64,000 bases of DNA from Pinibacter aurantiacus (GCF_019130065.1 NZ_JAHSPG010000008.1:331496-395495), one strand, 5' to 3'; counted from the first letter of the stretch, positions 8,924 to 18,119 are shown. The notes: generated by a model not told the origin, from the sequence alone. Program-made: numbers and translations.

Positions 8924-9784
8924 ATGTTAACTACCGAACAGCAATTACAACATCTCATAGACGAGGCTTTAAAAGAAGATATTGGCGATGGTGATCATTC
9001 CACACTCAGTTGCATTCCTGCCAACGTAAAGGGTCATGCGGTTTTGAAGATCAAAGAAGATGGCATACTGGCCGGAATGAAAGTGGCAGAAGCCGTTTTT
9101 AATCACATGCAGCCCGGCATTGAGTTCACTGCATTTAAAAAGGATGGTGATGCAATGACCAACGGCGAAACGGCTTTTGAAGTTGAGGCCAATGTGCAAA
9201 CCATTTTGCAATGTGAACGTGTGGTGCTTAACTGCATGCAGCGCATGAGCGGTATTGCAACGCTTACCCACCAATACGTAGAAAAACTGAAGGGCTATAA
9301 AACAAAAGTGCTGGACACCCGCAAAACAACACCCAACTTCAGGGTGCTTGAGAAAGAAGCCGTGGCAATTGGCGGCGGCGTAAACCATAGAATGGGTCTG
9401 TATGACATGATCATGCTGAAGGATAATCACATCGATTACTGCGGCGGACTTGAAAAGGCGATTGAAAAAGCTCACGCATATGTACAGGAGAAATTCCCCC
9501 AGCTAAAAATAGAAGTGGAAACCCGCTCGCTCGATGACGTAAAAAGAGTTGTGGCCTTTGCAAAAGGCAAAGTATTCAGAATAATGCTCGACAATTTTAC
9601 TCCCGCACAGATTGTGGAAGCAATGAAAATAATCGACGGTCAATTCGAAACTGAAGCCAGCGGGGGCATTAATTTAGATACCATTACAAGCTATGCTGAA
9701 ACCGGCGTAGACTATGTAAGTGTAGGCGGATTGATTCACCAGGCGAGAAGCCTGGACTTGAGTTTGAAGGCAAAGCTGGCGTGA
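8924..9784 (+). CDS. nadC: Nicotinate-nucleotide pyrophosphorylase (carboxylating)
   Basis: The enzyme (quinolinate phosphoribosyltransferase) converts quinolinate and PRPP to nicotinate mononucleotide in NAD synthesis. The 286-residue protein has the family landmarks: E-D-I-G-D-G-D-H-S-T near residues 19-28, Q-C-E-R-V-V-L-N near 95-102, D-T-R-K-T-T-P near 135-141, and G-G-G-V-N-H-R-M-G-L-Y-D in the 150-165 region. M-L-K-D-N-H-I and a late E-A-S-G-G-I-N phosphate-binding loop follow. The nadA and nadB genes are not in the window. Tryptophan 2,3-dioxygenase is encoded about 14 kb away, so quinolinate could instead come from tryptophan. A repeat begins immediately after the TGA stop. Confidence 0.96.
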   Translation: MLTTEQQLQHLIDEALKEDIGDGDHSTLSCIPANVKGHAVLKIKEDGILAGMKVAEAVFNHMQPGIEFTAFKKDGDAMTNGETAFEVEANVQTILQCERVVLNCMQRMSGIATLTHQYVEKLKGYKTKVLDTRKTTPNFRVLEKEAVAIGGGVNHRMGLYDMIMLKDNHIDYCGGLEKAIEKAHAYVQEKFPQLKIEVETRSLDDVKRVVAFAKGKVFRIMLDNFTPAQIVEAMKIIDGQFETEASGGINLDTITSYAETGVDYVSVGGLIHQARSLDLSLKAKLA

Positions 9785-9785
9785 G

Positions 9786-9949
9786 CGTGAATGGTCAATG
9801 GTGAATCGTGAATTAGGTTACGAGAGTGTTTTTGTTCACGTTTCACCATTCACGATTCACGAGATGCAAAACCGGTAATCGATTAAAAGTGGACAGAGCG
9901 CACTGTTTCGCAGGTTCCATTCACAATTCACCTTTCACGATTCACGTTT
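9786..9949. repeat. Inverted repeat, 'CGTGAATGG' word family
   Basis: Arms 9786-9813 and 9834-9861 match as reverse complements at about 24 of 28 positions, with a 20-nt spacer. A further arm-like stretch in the same orientation as the right arm lies at about 9917-9949. The left arm starts two bases after the nadC stop. The family recurs at 62881-62976. Confidence 0.85.
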
Positions 9950-9961
9950 CCCGATTTTTTT

Positions 9962-9969
9962 TACTTTTG
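9962..9969 (+). promoter_or_regulatory. Putative -7 promoter box of the SUI1-family gene
   Basis: TACTTTTG matches TAnnTTTG. The ATG lies 7 nt downstream, so the mRNA would have almost no leader. Confidence 0.5.
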
Positions 9970-9976
9970 ACCCATC

Positions 9977-10318
9977 ATGAACAAGAAGAAACCCAACAGT
10001 AAAGACGGCATTGTTTACTCCACAGATCCCGGTTTTTCTTTTGAAGAAGAGAATGAAGTAGTTGAAACACTGGCGCCTGAAAAACAATTATTGAAAATAA
10101 AACTCGATACAAAACAACGTGCCGGTAAAGCGGTAACGCTGGTGGAAGGCTTCGTTGGAAAAGAAGAGGACCTCGAAACACTTGGCAAGCAATTAAAAAA
10201 CTTTTGCGGAACCGGCGGCTCGGTGAAAGATGGCCTTGTGATCATCCAGGGAGATCAGAGGGATAAAGTGCTGCAGTGGCTGCAGAAAAATAAGTTTACA
10301 AAGGCCAAAAAAATATAA
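9977..10318 (+). CDS. SUI1/YciH-family translation initiation factor-like protein
   Basis: This 113-residue protein belongs to the eIF1/SUI1 fold family (YciH in E. coli), thought to act on the small ribosomal subunit and start-site fidelity. An acidic, variable N-terminal third is followed by the conserved SUI1 core from about residue 48. In the core are K-Q-R-A-G-K-A-V-T-L-V-E-G-F, then K-Q-L-K-N-F-C-G-T-G-G-S-V-K-D-G, then I-Q-G-D-Q-R-D-K-V-L. The start is the ATG at 9977. It appears to be transcribed alone. Confidence 0.92.
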   Translation: MNKKKPNSKDGIVYSTDPGFSFEEENEVVETLAPEKQLLKIKLDTKQRAGKAVTLVEGFVGKEEDLETLGKQLKNFCGTGGSVKDGLVIIQGDQRDKVLQWLQKNKFTKAKKI

Positions 10319-10421
10319 AGCGCATCATTTTTGTTTGAATAGAATCTTGCTCTCCCCGTCCGAACGGATTCATCCGGGCGGGCTTTGGAGAGGGTGGGCG
10401 AGGTCTTAAACTAAAACGCAC

Positions 10422-10634
10422 ATGTTCAACTTCTTTCTTGCCTTGATGAAATTTTTAACCATTACAAGTGGGATCATTTCTGTAATAAGTTTTTTCCTTT
10501 TCTCCCAGGCAAGAATGAAAGAGAACGAAGAGCAGGAGCAGCTCTATAAAAAAGTTCATTTTACCGCACTCATACTTTTTTGCGTTGCCGGCCTGGTACT
10601 TCTTAATATGCTAGCGTCGACTGAAACGCATTAG
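10422..10634 (+). CDS. Small two-helix membrane protein, hypothetical
   Basis: This 70-residue protein has two predicted membrane helices (about 5-27 and 46-64) joined by a charged stretch rich in Glu, Gln and Lys (about 31-44). There is no recognised domain. It starts at ATG 10422, about 100 bp after the SUI1 gene on the same strand, and could be co-transcribed with it. The clean helix-charged loop-helix pattern favours a real gene. Confidence 0.6.
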   Translation: MFNFFLALMKFLTITSGIISVISFFLFSQARMKENEEQEQLYKKVHFTALILFCVAGLVLLNMLASTETH

Positions 10635-10652
10635 GTCTGCTTAACGCTCAAT

Positions 10653-10721
10653 GCCTAATGCTTAACGCTTAACGCTTAACGCGGAGAGCTCGTGTTAGGC
10701 GTTAAGCGTTCGGCGTTCGGC
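10653..10721. repeat. Inverted repeat, 'GCTTAAC' word family
   Basis: The left arm (10653-10682) is made of GCTTAAC words. It is an imperfect reverse complement of the right arm (10692-10721), with a very short spacer of 9 nt. A further copy of the words starts at 10639. No other member was seen in the window. Confidence 0.8.
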
Positions 10722-10852
10722 AGCACCACATCAATTCCGGTTGATATCCTTTATCGCACGGTAGTTTTCGACGATATCGTTTTCTAAAAGGCGAAAAATT
10801 TATAACTTGCGTCAAGTCATGTTTTTTTCTGTTTTTTTTCGCTAAGGAAACT

Positions 10853-11272
10853 ATGTTAAGAGAGCTAATCAAAAAAGGTATGTTATCACTGTTGCTGTTG
10901 TGCTTTGGCATGATGAGCTTCACGATGCCTGCCAATCACTTTCTGACTGGCTTTTCCAGTAATACAAGCTTTCCTGAAGGGAGCAGGCCCAATATTTCAT
11001 TTCAGACATTTATCTGCAATGAAATAGTTGACATGATCAATCCGTCGCACGCCGATGAGAATGATTTTCCGGTAAGACAATTAAACTTCACTTACCTCGC
11101 TGAACATTCGCAAAAGCAGGCTGCGCGGCCACTTCAACAATACATTATTCCGTTTGTAAAAGTTGTTCCGCCTACAGTCGTTACGGAAACAAAAAAAGTT
11201 TACAAACCAGCCGATAGCAAGAAAATACTATCTGACTACTATAATTTTCTCCATCTCTTCGCCTTGTTTTAA
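10853..11272 (+). CDS. Hypothetical exported protein
   Basis: This 139-residue protein has an N-terminal signal-like segment: charged MLRELIKKG, then a hydrophobic core to about residue 22. The rest is soluble, with a Pro- and Val-rich part around 110-125 and an aromatic C-terminus (Y-Y-N-F-L-H-L-F). I recognise no domain. The start is the ATG at 10853. It precedes the RND efflux operon on the same strand by 250 bp, so it could be linked to it, but nothing shows this directly. The 11273-11522 gap shows no repeat or clear promoter. Confidence 0.5.
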   Translation: MLRELIKKGMLSLLLLCFGMMSFTMPANHFLTGFSSNTSFPEGSRPNISFQTFICNEIVDMINPSHADENDFPVRQLNFTYLAEHSQKQAARPLQQYIIPFVKVVPPTVVTETKKVYKPADSKKILSDYYNFLHLFALF

Positions 11273-11522
11273 ACACTTGCTATTCGTGTGAATCGTTCTG
11301 TTCACACATATTTTACATTTTATAGTGACCATCCTTTCTTCCGCATTGTTGCCATAGAAAAATTCCATAGTTGCTGTCAGAGAGATCGCATGGGGATAAT
11401 GGTATTGTATTGTCATACACCCACATCACCAATTGCAATTTCTCCATATAGACACAGATAGCGGCTGGAATTACAGGCGACAATGCGCGGGATTTTATTT
11501 CATAAATTCTAACCGAATAGCA

Positions 11523-12626
11523 ATGTACAAGAGCCTTTTATCAATAATCGTAATAGTAGTAGCAGTAACAGCATGTCAAACCAAGGCATCTGAAATCAAT
11601 GATAACAGCAAGGAAGTTTCCGCTTTTCCTTTAGTTGAGCTTACACAAAAAGACACCGTTTTGCAGAGCAATTATGTGGCGGCCATCAATGCCAGGCAAA
11701 ATGTAGAAATACGCGCCAAAGTATCCGGCTACCTTGAAAAAATATTTGTAGATGAAGGAAAAGAAGTAAAACAGGGGGAGTTGCTATTTCAGTTGAACGC
11801 GAAAGAATTTCAGATAGGACTGGAAAAAGCAAGAGCCGCTGTTGCCAGTGCAAGAGCCGATGCAAAAGCAGTGGAGCTTGAGAAAGCGAGAGTTAAATTA
11901 CTGGTTGATAAAAAGATCATATCTGCCAGCGAATATGAATTGGCAGATGCAAAACTTAAAGCAGCGGAAGCAAGAGTCCGTGAGGCTCAATCAGTAGAAG
12001 AAGAAGTCCTTACCAAATTGTCATACACTCAAATACGTGCACCATTCAGTGGCATCATCGACAGAATTCCATTGAAACTCGGAAGCCTTGTTGGCGAAGG
12101 TGCTTTGCTAACAACAGTTTCAGACATCAGTGGCATGCACGTGTACTTTAATATTTCTGAAAACGAATACCTGCAACTCGTTCAATCAAAAGCCTTCAAA
12201 AAAGACAGCAGTGCGTTTAATGGAGATGTGAATTTGATTTTAGCAGACGGTTCTGTTTATCCGCACACCGGAAAAATCAAAGCATCTGAAGGCGAATTTG
12301 ATCAGGGAACAGGCGCCATTGCCTTCAGGGCAAGTTTTCCTAATCCTGAAAAGATACTCAAACATGGCGCTACCGGCAAAGTACAGATCACAAAACACGT
12401 GTCGGATGTGTTGCTCGTTCCACAAAAATCAGTATTCGAGATACAAGACAAAAACTACGTTTTCGTTGTTGATAAAAACCAGGTGGCACATATGAAAAAC
12501 TTCGTGCCCGCTGCAAGATTGGGTGATTGCTATGTTGTACAATCCGGCCTTAACACAAGCGACAGAATTGTTTTTGAAGGAGCCCAGAATATCAGAGACG
12601 GAGAACGCATTGCGATAGCCCATTAA
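11523..12626 (+). CDS. RND efflux periplasmic adaptor (membrane fusion protein), lipoprotein
   Basis: This is the adaptor linking the inner-membrane pump to the outer-membrane channel of a tripartite drug/solvent-type efflux system. The 367-residue protein starts at ATG 11523 with a lipoprotein signal whose lipobox is V-T-A-C (Cys about 17). A biotinyl-lipoyl half-motif (V-S-G-Y-L-E-K-I near 65) is followed by an alpha-helical hairpin rich in Ala/Glu/Lys (about 95-165). The second lipoyl half (I-R-A-P-F-S-G-I-I-D) and beta-barrel and membrane-proximal domains come after that. An upstream in-frame start at 11433 was rejected because it would bury the signal peptide. It is first of a three-gene operon with the pump and channel genes. 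Substrates cannot be inferred. Confidence 0.93.
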   Translation: MYKSLLSIIVIVVAVTACQTKASEINDNSKEVSAFPLVELTQKDTVLQSNYVAAINARQNVEIRAKVSGYLEKIFVDEGKEVKQGELLFQLNAKEFQIGLEKARAAVASARADAKAVELEKARVKLLVDKKIISASEYELADAKLKAAEARVREAQSVEEEVLTKLSYTQIRAPFSGIIDRIPLKLGSLVGEGALLTTVSDISGMHVYFNISENEYLQLVQSKAFKKDSSAFNGDVNLILADGSVYPHTGKIKASEGEFDQGTGAIAFRASFPNPEKILKHGATGKVQITKHVSDVLLVPQKSVFEIQDKNYVFVVDKNQVAHMKNFVPAARLGDCYVVQSGLNTSDRIVFEGAQNIRDGERIAIAH

Positions 12627-12642
12627 CCTATAATGTGATTTG

Positions 12643-12773
12643 TGTGTGATGTACGATGTACGGTGTACGACATTCTTTAGAGTGGTGCACTATAACGCAT
12701 TTCGTACATCGTACCCCGCACATCGTACACTGTTCTCTATTGGCTAACAACTATCAACAAACAACTATTAACT
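12643..12773. repeat. Inverted repeat 'GTACGATGT' family plus a single 'CTAACAAC' arm
   Basis: Arms of GTACGATGT-like words at 12643-12671 and 12701-12730 form an imperfect inverted repeat. A separate half-element of the CTAACAAC family follows at about 12738-12773, ending just before the pump ATG. Together they fill the gap between two genes of one operon. Confidence 0.82.
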
Positions 12774-12777
12774 TCTC

Positions 12778-15700
12778 ATGGTAGAAACTTTTATAAAACG
12801 ACCGATCTTATCATTGGTCATATCCTTATTGATTGTATTGCTGGGTGTGCTGGCGCTCTTTACGTTGCCGGTCACTCAGTTTCCCGATATCGTTCCACCT
12901 TCTGTTGTAGTAACAGCAAAGTACACCGGGGCAAACGCTGAAGTATGTACCAACGCCGTTACAACGCCTTTGGAAAGAGCGATCAACGGCGTGCCGGGCA
13001 TGACGTATATGTCTTCGGTATCCAGTAACAATGGTATTACGCTGATCACTGTTTTTTTTAAAGTAGGAACAGATCCCGATCAGGCGGCGGTAAACGTGCA
13101 AAACCGTGTAACGACGGTGCTTGACGAACTGCCGGAAGAAGTGATTAAAGCCGGCGTAACAACAGAAAAAGAGGTGAACAGTATGTTGCTGTACCTCAAC
13201 ATTGTCAGCAAAGATTCAAGCGCTGATGAAGAATTTATTTACAACTTCGCCGACATCAACGTGCTTCAAGAGCTGAAACGTATTGATGGCGTTGGTTTCG
13301 CCGAGATCATGGGTGCACGTGAATACTCCATGCGTGTATGGTTGAAACCCGATAGAATGCTGGCATACAATGTATCTGCAGATGAGATTGTGAATGCATT
13401 AAGAGCACAAAACATAGAAGCTGCACCCGGAAAAACGGGAGAGAGTTCTGGTAAACAAGCACAGAATGTACAATACGTTTTGCGCTATACTGGAAAATTT
13501 TTCGAACCGAAACAATATGAAGAAGTTGCCATCAAAGCGAAGGACGATGGAACAATACTGAAGCTGAAAGACATTGCGGAGGTTGAATTTGGAACGTTGA
13601 GTTACGGAATGGTGTCGAAGACAAACGGCCAACCATCTGCATCCATTATGATCAAGCAGAGACCCGGTTCCAATGCGAGTGATGTAATTGCCAACATCAA
13701 ATCGAAGATGGAGGAATTGAAACAAACCAGTTTTCCGCCGGGCATGGAATTCAACTATGCTTACGACGTATCGCGCTTTTTGGATGCAAGTATTCACGAA
13801 GTATTACGCACATTGGTGGAGGCTTTCTTGTTGGTGTTTGTTGTAGTGTTCATCTTTTTGCAAGATTTCAGATCAACGCTTATTCCTGCACTGGCCGTGC
13901 CTGTAGCGCTTATCGGTACATTGGCATTCATGCAAATGCTTGGCTTCTCTATCAACCTGCTTACATTGTTTGCATTGGTATTAGCCATTGGTATTGTGGT
14001 AGACAACGCGATTGTGGTCGTCGAGGCAGTGCACGTAAAAATGACGGAAGAACATTTAACGCCATTGGCAGCAACCATCAAAGCAATGAAAGAAATTTCA
14101 GGAGCCATCCTTGCCATCACATTGGTGATGTCTGCGGTGTTTGTTCCGGTTGCGTTTTTGTCCGGGCCAGTTGGTGTGTTTTACCGGCAGTTCTCATTGA
14201 CACTTGCCATCGCCATTGTGATATCGGGTATCAACGCGTTAACACTCACGCCGGCACTTTGTGCCTTGATGCTTAAGCATGACACGAAGCCAAAGAAAAA
14301 TAATTTGCTCAATAAATTTTTCCATGGCTTCAACAAGAACTATTTAAAAACAGAAAGAAAATACAAATCTCTTGTTACAAGAATTGCGGGAAGACAAGTC
14401 ATCACAATGGCTTTGTTGATTGGCTTCTGCGTGGCAACATGGGGTGTGAATGCAATTTTGCCTTCGGGCTTTATTCCCACGGAAGATCAGGGAATGATCT
14501 ACGTGAACGTTACAACGCCGCCTGGCTCTACGGTTGAGCGTACTGAGAAGGTGCTGGATGCAATCGAAGAGATCACAATGAAAGAAAGTGTGGTGGAAAA
14601 CATCAGTAGTCTTTCCGGTTATAGTTTGGTGAATGAAGTGGCCGGTGCATCCTATGGCATGGCAATGATCAACCTTAAGCCTTGGGATAAAAGAAAAGAA
14701 TCTGTGCAGGATTTGATTGAAAGATTGGAAAAGAAAACGAAGAATATTAAAGATGCGAACATCGAATTCTTTCCTCCGCCAACGGTTCCCGGTTTTGGTA
14801 ATGCGAGTGGTTTTGAACTGCGTTTGCTCGACAAAAATCGCGGAGGAAGTTTGAACAATACTGCCAAAGTAACCAACGATTTCATTGCTTCTCTAAAAAA
14901 GGAAAAAGCAATTGGATCGGCATTTACAAGCTTTGACGTGAATTTTCCGCAATACCTGATACATGTAGATTACGACATGGCGGGCAAGAAAGGAGTAACG
15001 GTGGATAACGCCATGAGCTCGTTGCAAACCTTGCTCGGAAGTTATTACGCCACCAACTTCATTCGCTTTGGACAAATGTATAAGGTGATGGTGCAAACAG
15101 GTCCCGGCTATCGTACAAAGCCCGAAGACATTTTGAACTTGTATGTAAAAAATGATCGTGGTGAAATGGTGCCTTACTCAACATTCATCAGGCTTGAACG
15201 CGTGTATGGTCCTGAGCAATTGACACGATACAACATGTACACGTCTGCCATGATCAACGGTGATGCCGCGAGAGGATTTAGCAGTGGCGATGCGATCACA
15301 GCCATTGAAAAAACAGCAAAGGAAAAATTGCCAAAAGGCTATAGCATAGAATGGAGCGGTATGACGCGTGAACAAATACTTTCAGGCAACCAGGCTGTGG
15401 CGGTATTTATGCTGTGTTTAATATTTGTGTATCTGTTGCTCGCAGCGCAATACGAGAGCTTCATGTTGCCGATGCCTGTCATTCTTTCTTTGCCGACAGG
15501 TATTTTCGGAGCCTTCCTTTTCTTGAAATTGGCTGGACTTGAAAACAACATTTACGCGCAAGTTGCACTGGTCATGCTGATTGGTTTGCTTGGTAAGAAT
15601 GCAATCCTGATTGTTGAGTTTGCCATACAACGGCGCAAGCAGGGATTGACCATTATGGCCGCTGCACGCGAAGGTGCGGTCTCCCGTTTACGTCCTATCC

Positions 15701-15960
15701 TCATGACATCATTCGCATTCATTGCCGGATTGATTCCATTGTGTTTAGCAAACGGTGCAGGTGCAATGGGCAATAAATCGATTGGTATGGCATCTGTTGG
15801 TGGAATGCTGATGGGAACTGTGTTTGGCGTAATACTCATTCCGGGCCTGTATATCATTTTTGCAAAACTATCTGAATTGAGCAGTCGCAAGAAAATGAGC
15901 CAGCGCCAGTTTGTTTCACGCAAAACCATAAAAGACAACAGAAAAGTTGTGGAAGCCTAA
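12778..15960 (+). CDS. RND multidrug efflux permease (HAE1/AcrB family)
   Basis: This 1060-residue proton-driven inner-membrane pump captures substrates from the periplasm and outer leaflet. The N-terminus MVETFIKRPILSLVI is typical. The duplicated structure is visible: a first helix, a large periplasmic porter/docking loop (about 40-335), helices 2-6, the second half starting near 535, another large loop, and helices 8-12 near 870-1035. Motifs include P-D-I-V-P-P-S-V and G-M-T-Y-M-S-S. In the proton-relay helix, G-I-V-V-D-N-A-I-V-V-V-E has Asn where AcrB has its second Asp. The C-terminal half has G-L-L-G-K-N-A-I-L-I-V-E-F, the partner helix. It lies between the adaptor and the outer-membrane channel gene. 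The spacers on both sides are occupied by inverted repeats. Confidence 0.96.
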   Translation: MVETFIKRPILSLVISLLIVLLGVLALFTLPVTQFPDIVPPSVVVTAKYTGANAEVCTNAVTTPLERAINGVPGMTYMSSVSSNNGITLITVFFKVGTDPDQAAVNVQNRVTTVLDELPEEVIKAGVTTEKEVNSMLLYLNIVSKDSSADEEFIYNFADINVLQELKRIDGVGFAEIMGAREYSMRVWLKPDRMLAYNVSADEIVNALRAQNIEAAPGKTGESSGKQAQNVQYVLRYTGKFFEPKQYEEVAIKAKDDGTILKLKDIAEVEFGTLSYGMVSKTNGQPSASIMIKQRPGSNASDVIANIKSKMEELKQTSFPPGMEFNYAYDVSRFLDASIHEVLRTLVEAFLLVFVVVFIFLQDFRSTLIPALAVPVALIGTLAFMQMLGFSINLLTLFALVLAIGIVVDNAIVVVEAVHVKMTEEHLTPLAATIKAMKEISGAILAITLVMSAVFVPVAFLSGPVGVFYRQFSLTLAIAIVISGINALTLTPALCALMLKHDTKPKKNNLLNKFFHGFNKNYLKTERKYKSLVTRIAGRQVITMALLIGFCVATWGVNAILPSGFIPTEDQGMIYVNVTTPPGSTVERTEKVLDAIEEITMKESVVENISSLSGYSLVNEVAGASYGMAMINLKPWDKRKESVQDLIERLEKKTKNIKDANIEFFPPPTVPGFGNASGFELRLLDKNRGGSLNNTAKVTNDFIASLKKEKAIGSAFTSFDVNFPQYLIHVDYDMAGKKGVTVDNAMSSLQTLLGSYYATNFIRFGQMYKVMVQTGPGYRTKPEDILNLYVKNDRGEMVPYSTFIRLERVYGPEQLTRYNMYTSAMINGDAARGFSSGDAITAIEKTAKEKLPKGYSIEWSGMTREQILSGNQAVAVFMLCLIFVYLLLAAQYESFMLPMPVILSLPTGIFGAFLFLKLAGLENNIYAQVALVMLIGLLGKNAILIVEFAIQRRKQGLTIMAAAREGAVSRLRPILMTSFAFIAGLIPLCLANGAGAMGNKSIGMASVGGMLMGTVFGVILIPGLYIIFAKLSELSSRKKMSQRQFVSRKTIKDNRKVVEA

Positions 15961-15966
15961 GCATGA

Positions 15967-16040
15967 GTTGTTAGTTGTAGGTTGTTAGGCTTGAAAGTGG
16001 AACAATCTTTTCTAACAACTAACAACTATCAACCAACAAC
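15967..16040. repeat. Intra-operon inverted repeat, 'GTTGTTAG' family
   Basis: The left arm 15967-15988 and right arm 16012-16040 are made of GTTGTTAG / CTAACAAC words with a spacer of about 23 nt. It sits seven bases after the RND pump stop codon and 45 bp before the channel gene. Confidence 0.85.
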
Positions 16041-16084
16041 TACAATGATTCAAATAATTCATAGCCCTTTGCTTTAGTAAAGGG

Positions 16085-17548
16085 ATGAAAAATAAAGAGG
16101 TAATGAAAAAAAGCAAGAACATACATTTTTATATAGTCGCACTCGGATTTGTCATTTTCGTTGTGTCGTGCGCACCATCGCGCAACACAGGCGTACCAGA
16201 TAAAGTAGAAGTTTCCGATACATTGTTTCACACAACAGATAGCACAAGCATTGCAACAATAAAATGGAAAGATTTCTTCAAAGATCAATACCTGCAACGT
16301 ATTATTGACAGCACTTTGAAGAACAACCAGGATATCTTAATTGCCGCGCAAAGAGTAGAAGTTGCAAGGGCAAATTTAATGATGGCGAAGGCTGCTTTTC
16401 AACCGACGGTAAATGGGGTGGTAAGCGCTGCAGCAGATCGGTATGGCGATTACACAATGAACGGCGTGGGAAATTTTGATACGAACTTATCGCCAAACAT
16501 TTCCAACGATCAGAAAATTCCAACGCCTGTAACACCTGACTACTTTATCGGTTTTAGAAGTACCTGGGAAATTGATTTGTGGGGCAAGCTGAAAAATAAG
16601 AAGAAAGCTGCATTGGCAAGATTTGCCGCCTCTGAAAAAGGCAGACAAATGCTGAGTACTTTTCTCGTTGCAGAGATAAGCTCCTTATACTACCAGCTTT
16701 TGGCATTAGATAATGAGCTGAAAATTATCGAAAGGAATACCAAACTGCAAGAGTCTGCTTTGGATGTGGTGAAAATTCAAAAAGAAGGCGGGCGTGCTAC
16801 AGAACTCGCTGTTAAACAGTTTCAGGCACAAGTGTATAACACGAAAAGTTATGAGTATGCCATCAAGCAGGAAATTGGAGTAGTAGAAAATCAGATCAGT
16901 TATTTGATGGGCGGTTACCCAAAACATATCGAACGCGATACAATTATTACTGGCCAGGAGTTTCCGGAACAGTTGCTCACAGGTGTTCCGTCTTCCATGT
17001 TGTTGCGCAGACCAGACATCCGCGAAGCAGAGCTGCAGCTCATCGCCGCGAAGGCCGATGTAGATGCAGCAAGAGCCGCATTCCTGCCGTCACTTACAAT
17101 AAATCCATATTTGGGATTAAACAGCTTTGGAGCGGGTTTGCTCTTCAACGGCGGTTCGTTTGTGTATGGAATTCTGGGAGGTTTGACGACGCCCGTTTTT
17201 AATCAGCGTCAGCTAAAAGCCAACCACATCATCAGCGTCGCGGCAAATAAAGAAGTGTACTACAGCTATCACAAGACAGTTACCAATGCAACACGTGAAG
17301 TGCTCACAACATTGAACAATATCGATAATGGAAAAAAGATGTTGTCGCTGAAACAACAGGAAGCACAAGAGCTAACAGACGCCGTGTCGTCTGCGCAGGA
17401 TTTGTATGTGGCAGGTTACGCTACTTACCTTGAAATCATCACTGCGCAGAAAAGCGTGCTGGAAGCGGAGTTGCAAAAGAACGAGATCAGAAAGAATTTA
17501 TACCTGTCATCGATTGGTTTGTATAGAATGCTAGGTGGCGGTTGGTAG
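16085..17548 (+). CDS. TolC-family outer-membrane efflux lipoprotein (NodT-like)
   Basis: This 487-residue protein is the outer-membrane exit duct of the tripartite pump. A signal peptide ends in the lipobox V-V-S-C (about Cys 29), so it is probably lipidated, as in OprM/NodT. Two repeated OEP domains with long helices are apparent: W-K-D-F-F-K-D near 59-65, then S-T-W-E-I-D-L-W-G-K-L-K near 158-169. In the second half, L-L-R-R-P-D-I-R-E-A-E-L-Q-L-I-A-A-K-A-D-V is the family signature. ATG 16085 is taken as the start; ATG 16103 is also possible. It is the third gene of the pump operon. Its TAG stop lies within a perfect palindrome. Confidence 0.94.
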   Translation: MKNKEVMKKSKNIHFYIVALGFVIFVVSCAPSRNTGVPDKVEVSDTLFHTTDSTSIATIKWKDFFKDQYLQRIIDSTLKNNQDILIAAQRVEVARANLMMAKAAFQPTVNGVVSAAADRYGDYTMNGVGNFDTNLSPNISNDQKIPTPVTPDYFIGFRSTWEIDLWGKLKNKKKAALARFAASEKGRQMLSTFLVAEISSLYYQLLALDNELKIIERNTKLQESALDVVKIQKEGGRATELAVKQFQAQVYNTKSYEYAIKQEIGVVENQISYLMGGYPKHIERDTIITGQEFPEQLLTGVPSSMLLRRPDIREAELQLIAAKADVDAARAAFLPSLTINPYLGLNSFGAGLLFNGGSFVYGILGGLTTPVFNQRQLKANHIISVAANKEVYYSYHKTVTNATREVLTTLNNIDNGKKMLSLKQQEAQELTDAVSSAQDLYVAGYATYLEIITAQKSVLEAELQKNEIRKNLYLSSIGLYRMLGGGW

Positions 17549-17740
17549 AGACGCGTTGAACGCGTCTCTCTTGCACCCCAAGTATGCACAAACATAAAGA
17601 AGGCATGTTCGCGCTTTTTGGAAACATTACGCGGGTGTTACAGAGACGCATTCAATGCGTCTCTGTAAGCAGCCTCGGTTCGTGTCTTCACGAACCGAAA
17701 TGCACATCGTGATTGTTCGGTAGTTCGTGGGGACACGAAC
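17547..17740. repeat. Cluster of four short palindromes
   Basis: Four hairpins lie in about 200 bp. 17547-17569 is AGAGACGCGTT with its complement and overlaps the preceding stop codon. 17639-17667 has 14-bp perfect arms around one base. 17675-17698 is TCGGTTCGTG with loop TCTT. 17723-17740 is GTTCGTG with loop GGGA. The first pair shares the AGAGACGC word and the second pair shares TTCGTG. The rest of the 340-bp gap (to 17888) shows nothing else. Confidence 0.88.
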
Positions 17741-17888
17741 CACGGCTAAGGGCGCGACACTGGGAATAATTTGGAATTTGGATTTATGGGATTGGAGGAT
17801 GATTGAGTTTTCTGTGATACCCGTTTCGTTAGAAAAAAAATAGTTGAAAAGATGAGATTTGTCTTTGCCATGAAAATTCAGTCATCCA

Positions 17889-18119
17889 CTAGTCCGATGA
17901 ATCCGAATTCTTATCAATGCTTAATGCGCCGCTGGGGCATTTTTTCACCTGATCAATAATGCGCTCCGTAGTGGCGCCGTCCATGTTGATCCACGGCCTG
18001 TTCTTAGGATTAAATACTTGTATCAATCCTTTCCAGCAAATGGTAGAATGTTGGCAAAGATGAGCCTGCCAAAGGATTGTTACATCACCATTGCTATATT
18101 TTCTTATTTCGTCTGACAT
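17889..18119 (-). CDS. (4Fe-4S) mono-cluster binding protein, YjdI-like
   Basis: This 76-residue protein fits the small divergent 4Fe-4S mono-cluster family (Fer4_19/YjdI). The visible ligands are Cys in L-C-Q-H-S-T-I-C-W-K-G (about 22-30) and a further Cys in K-K-C-P-S-G-A-L (about 60-67), followed by the usual short tail. The N-R-P-W-I-N-M-D stretch is also typical. The role is unknown, perhaps electron transfer or cluster sensing. The start is the ATG at 18119. It lies beyond the isocitrate dehydrogenase start on the same strand only by reading direction, being downstream of it; a repeat separates them. Confidence 0.85.
   Translation of the reverse strand: MSDEIRKYSNGDVTILWQAHLCQHSTICWKGLIQVFNPKNRPWINMDGATTERIIDQVKKCPSGALSIDKNSDSSD

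Noticed and set aside
9962..9969. Shine-Dalgarno-based start choice
   Set aside because: Purine-rich ribosome sites are weak throughout the window, so starts were chosen by protein features and promoter boxes.
12778..15960. RND pump inactivated by Asp-to-Asn change
   Set aside because: V-D-N-A-I occurs in many intact homologues of this subfamily, and the rest of the protein is complete.
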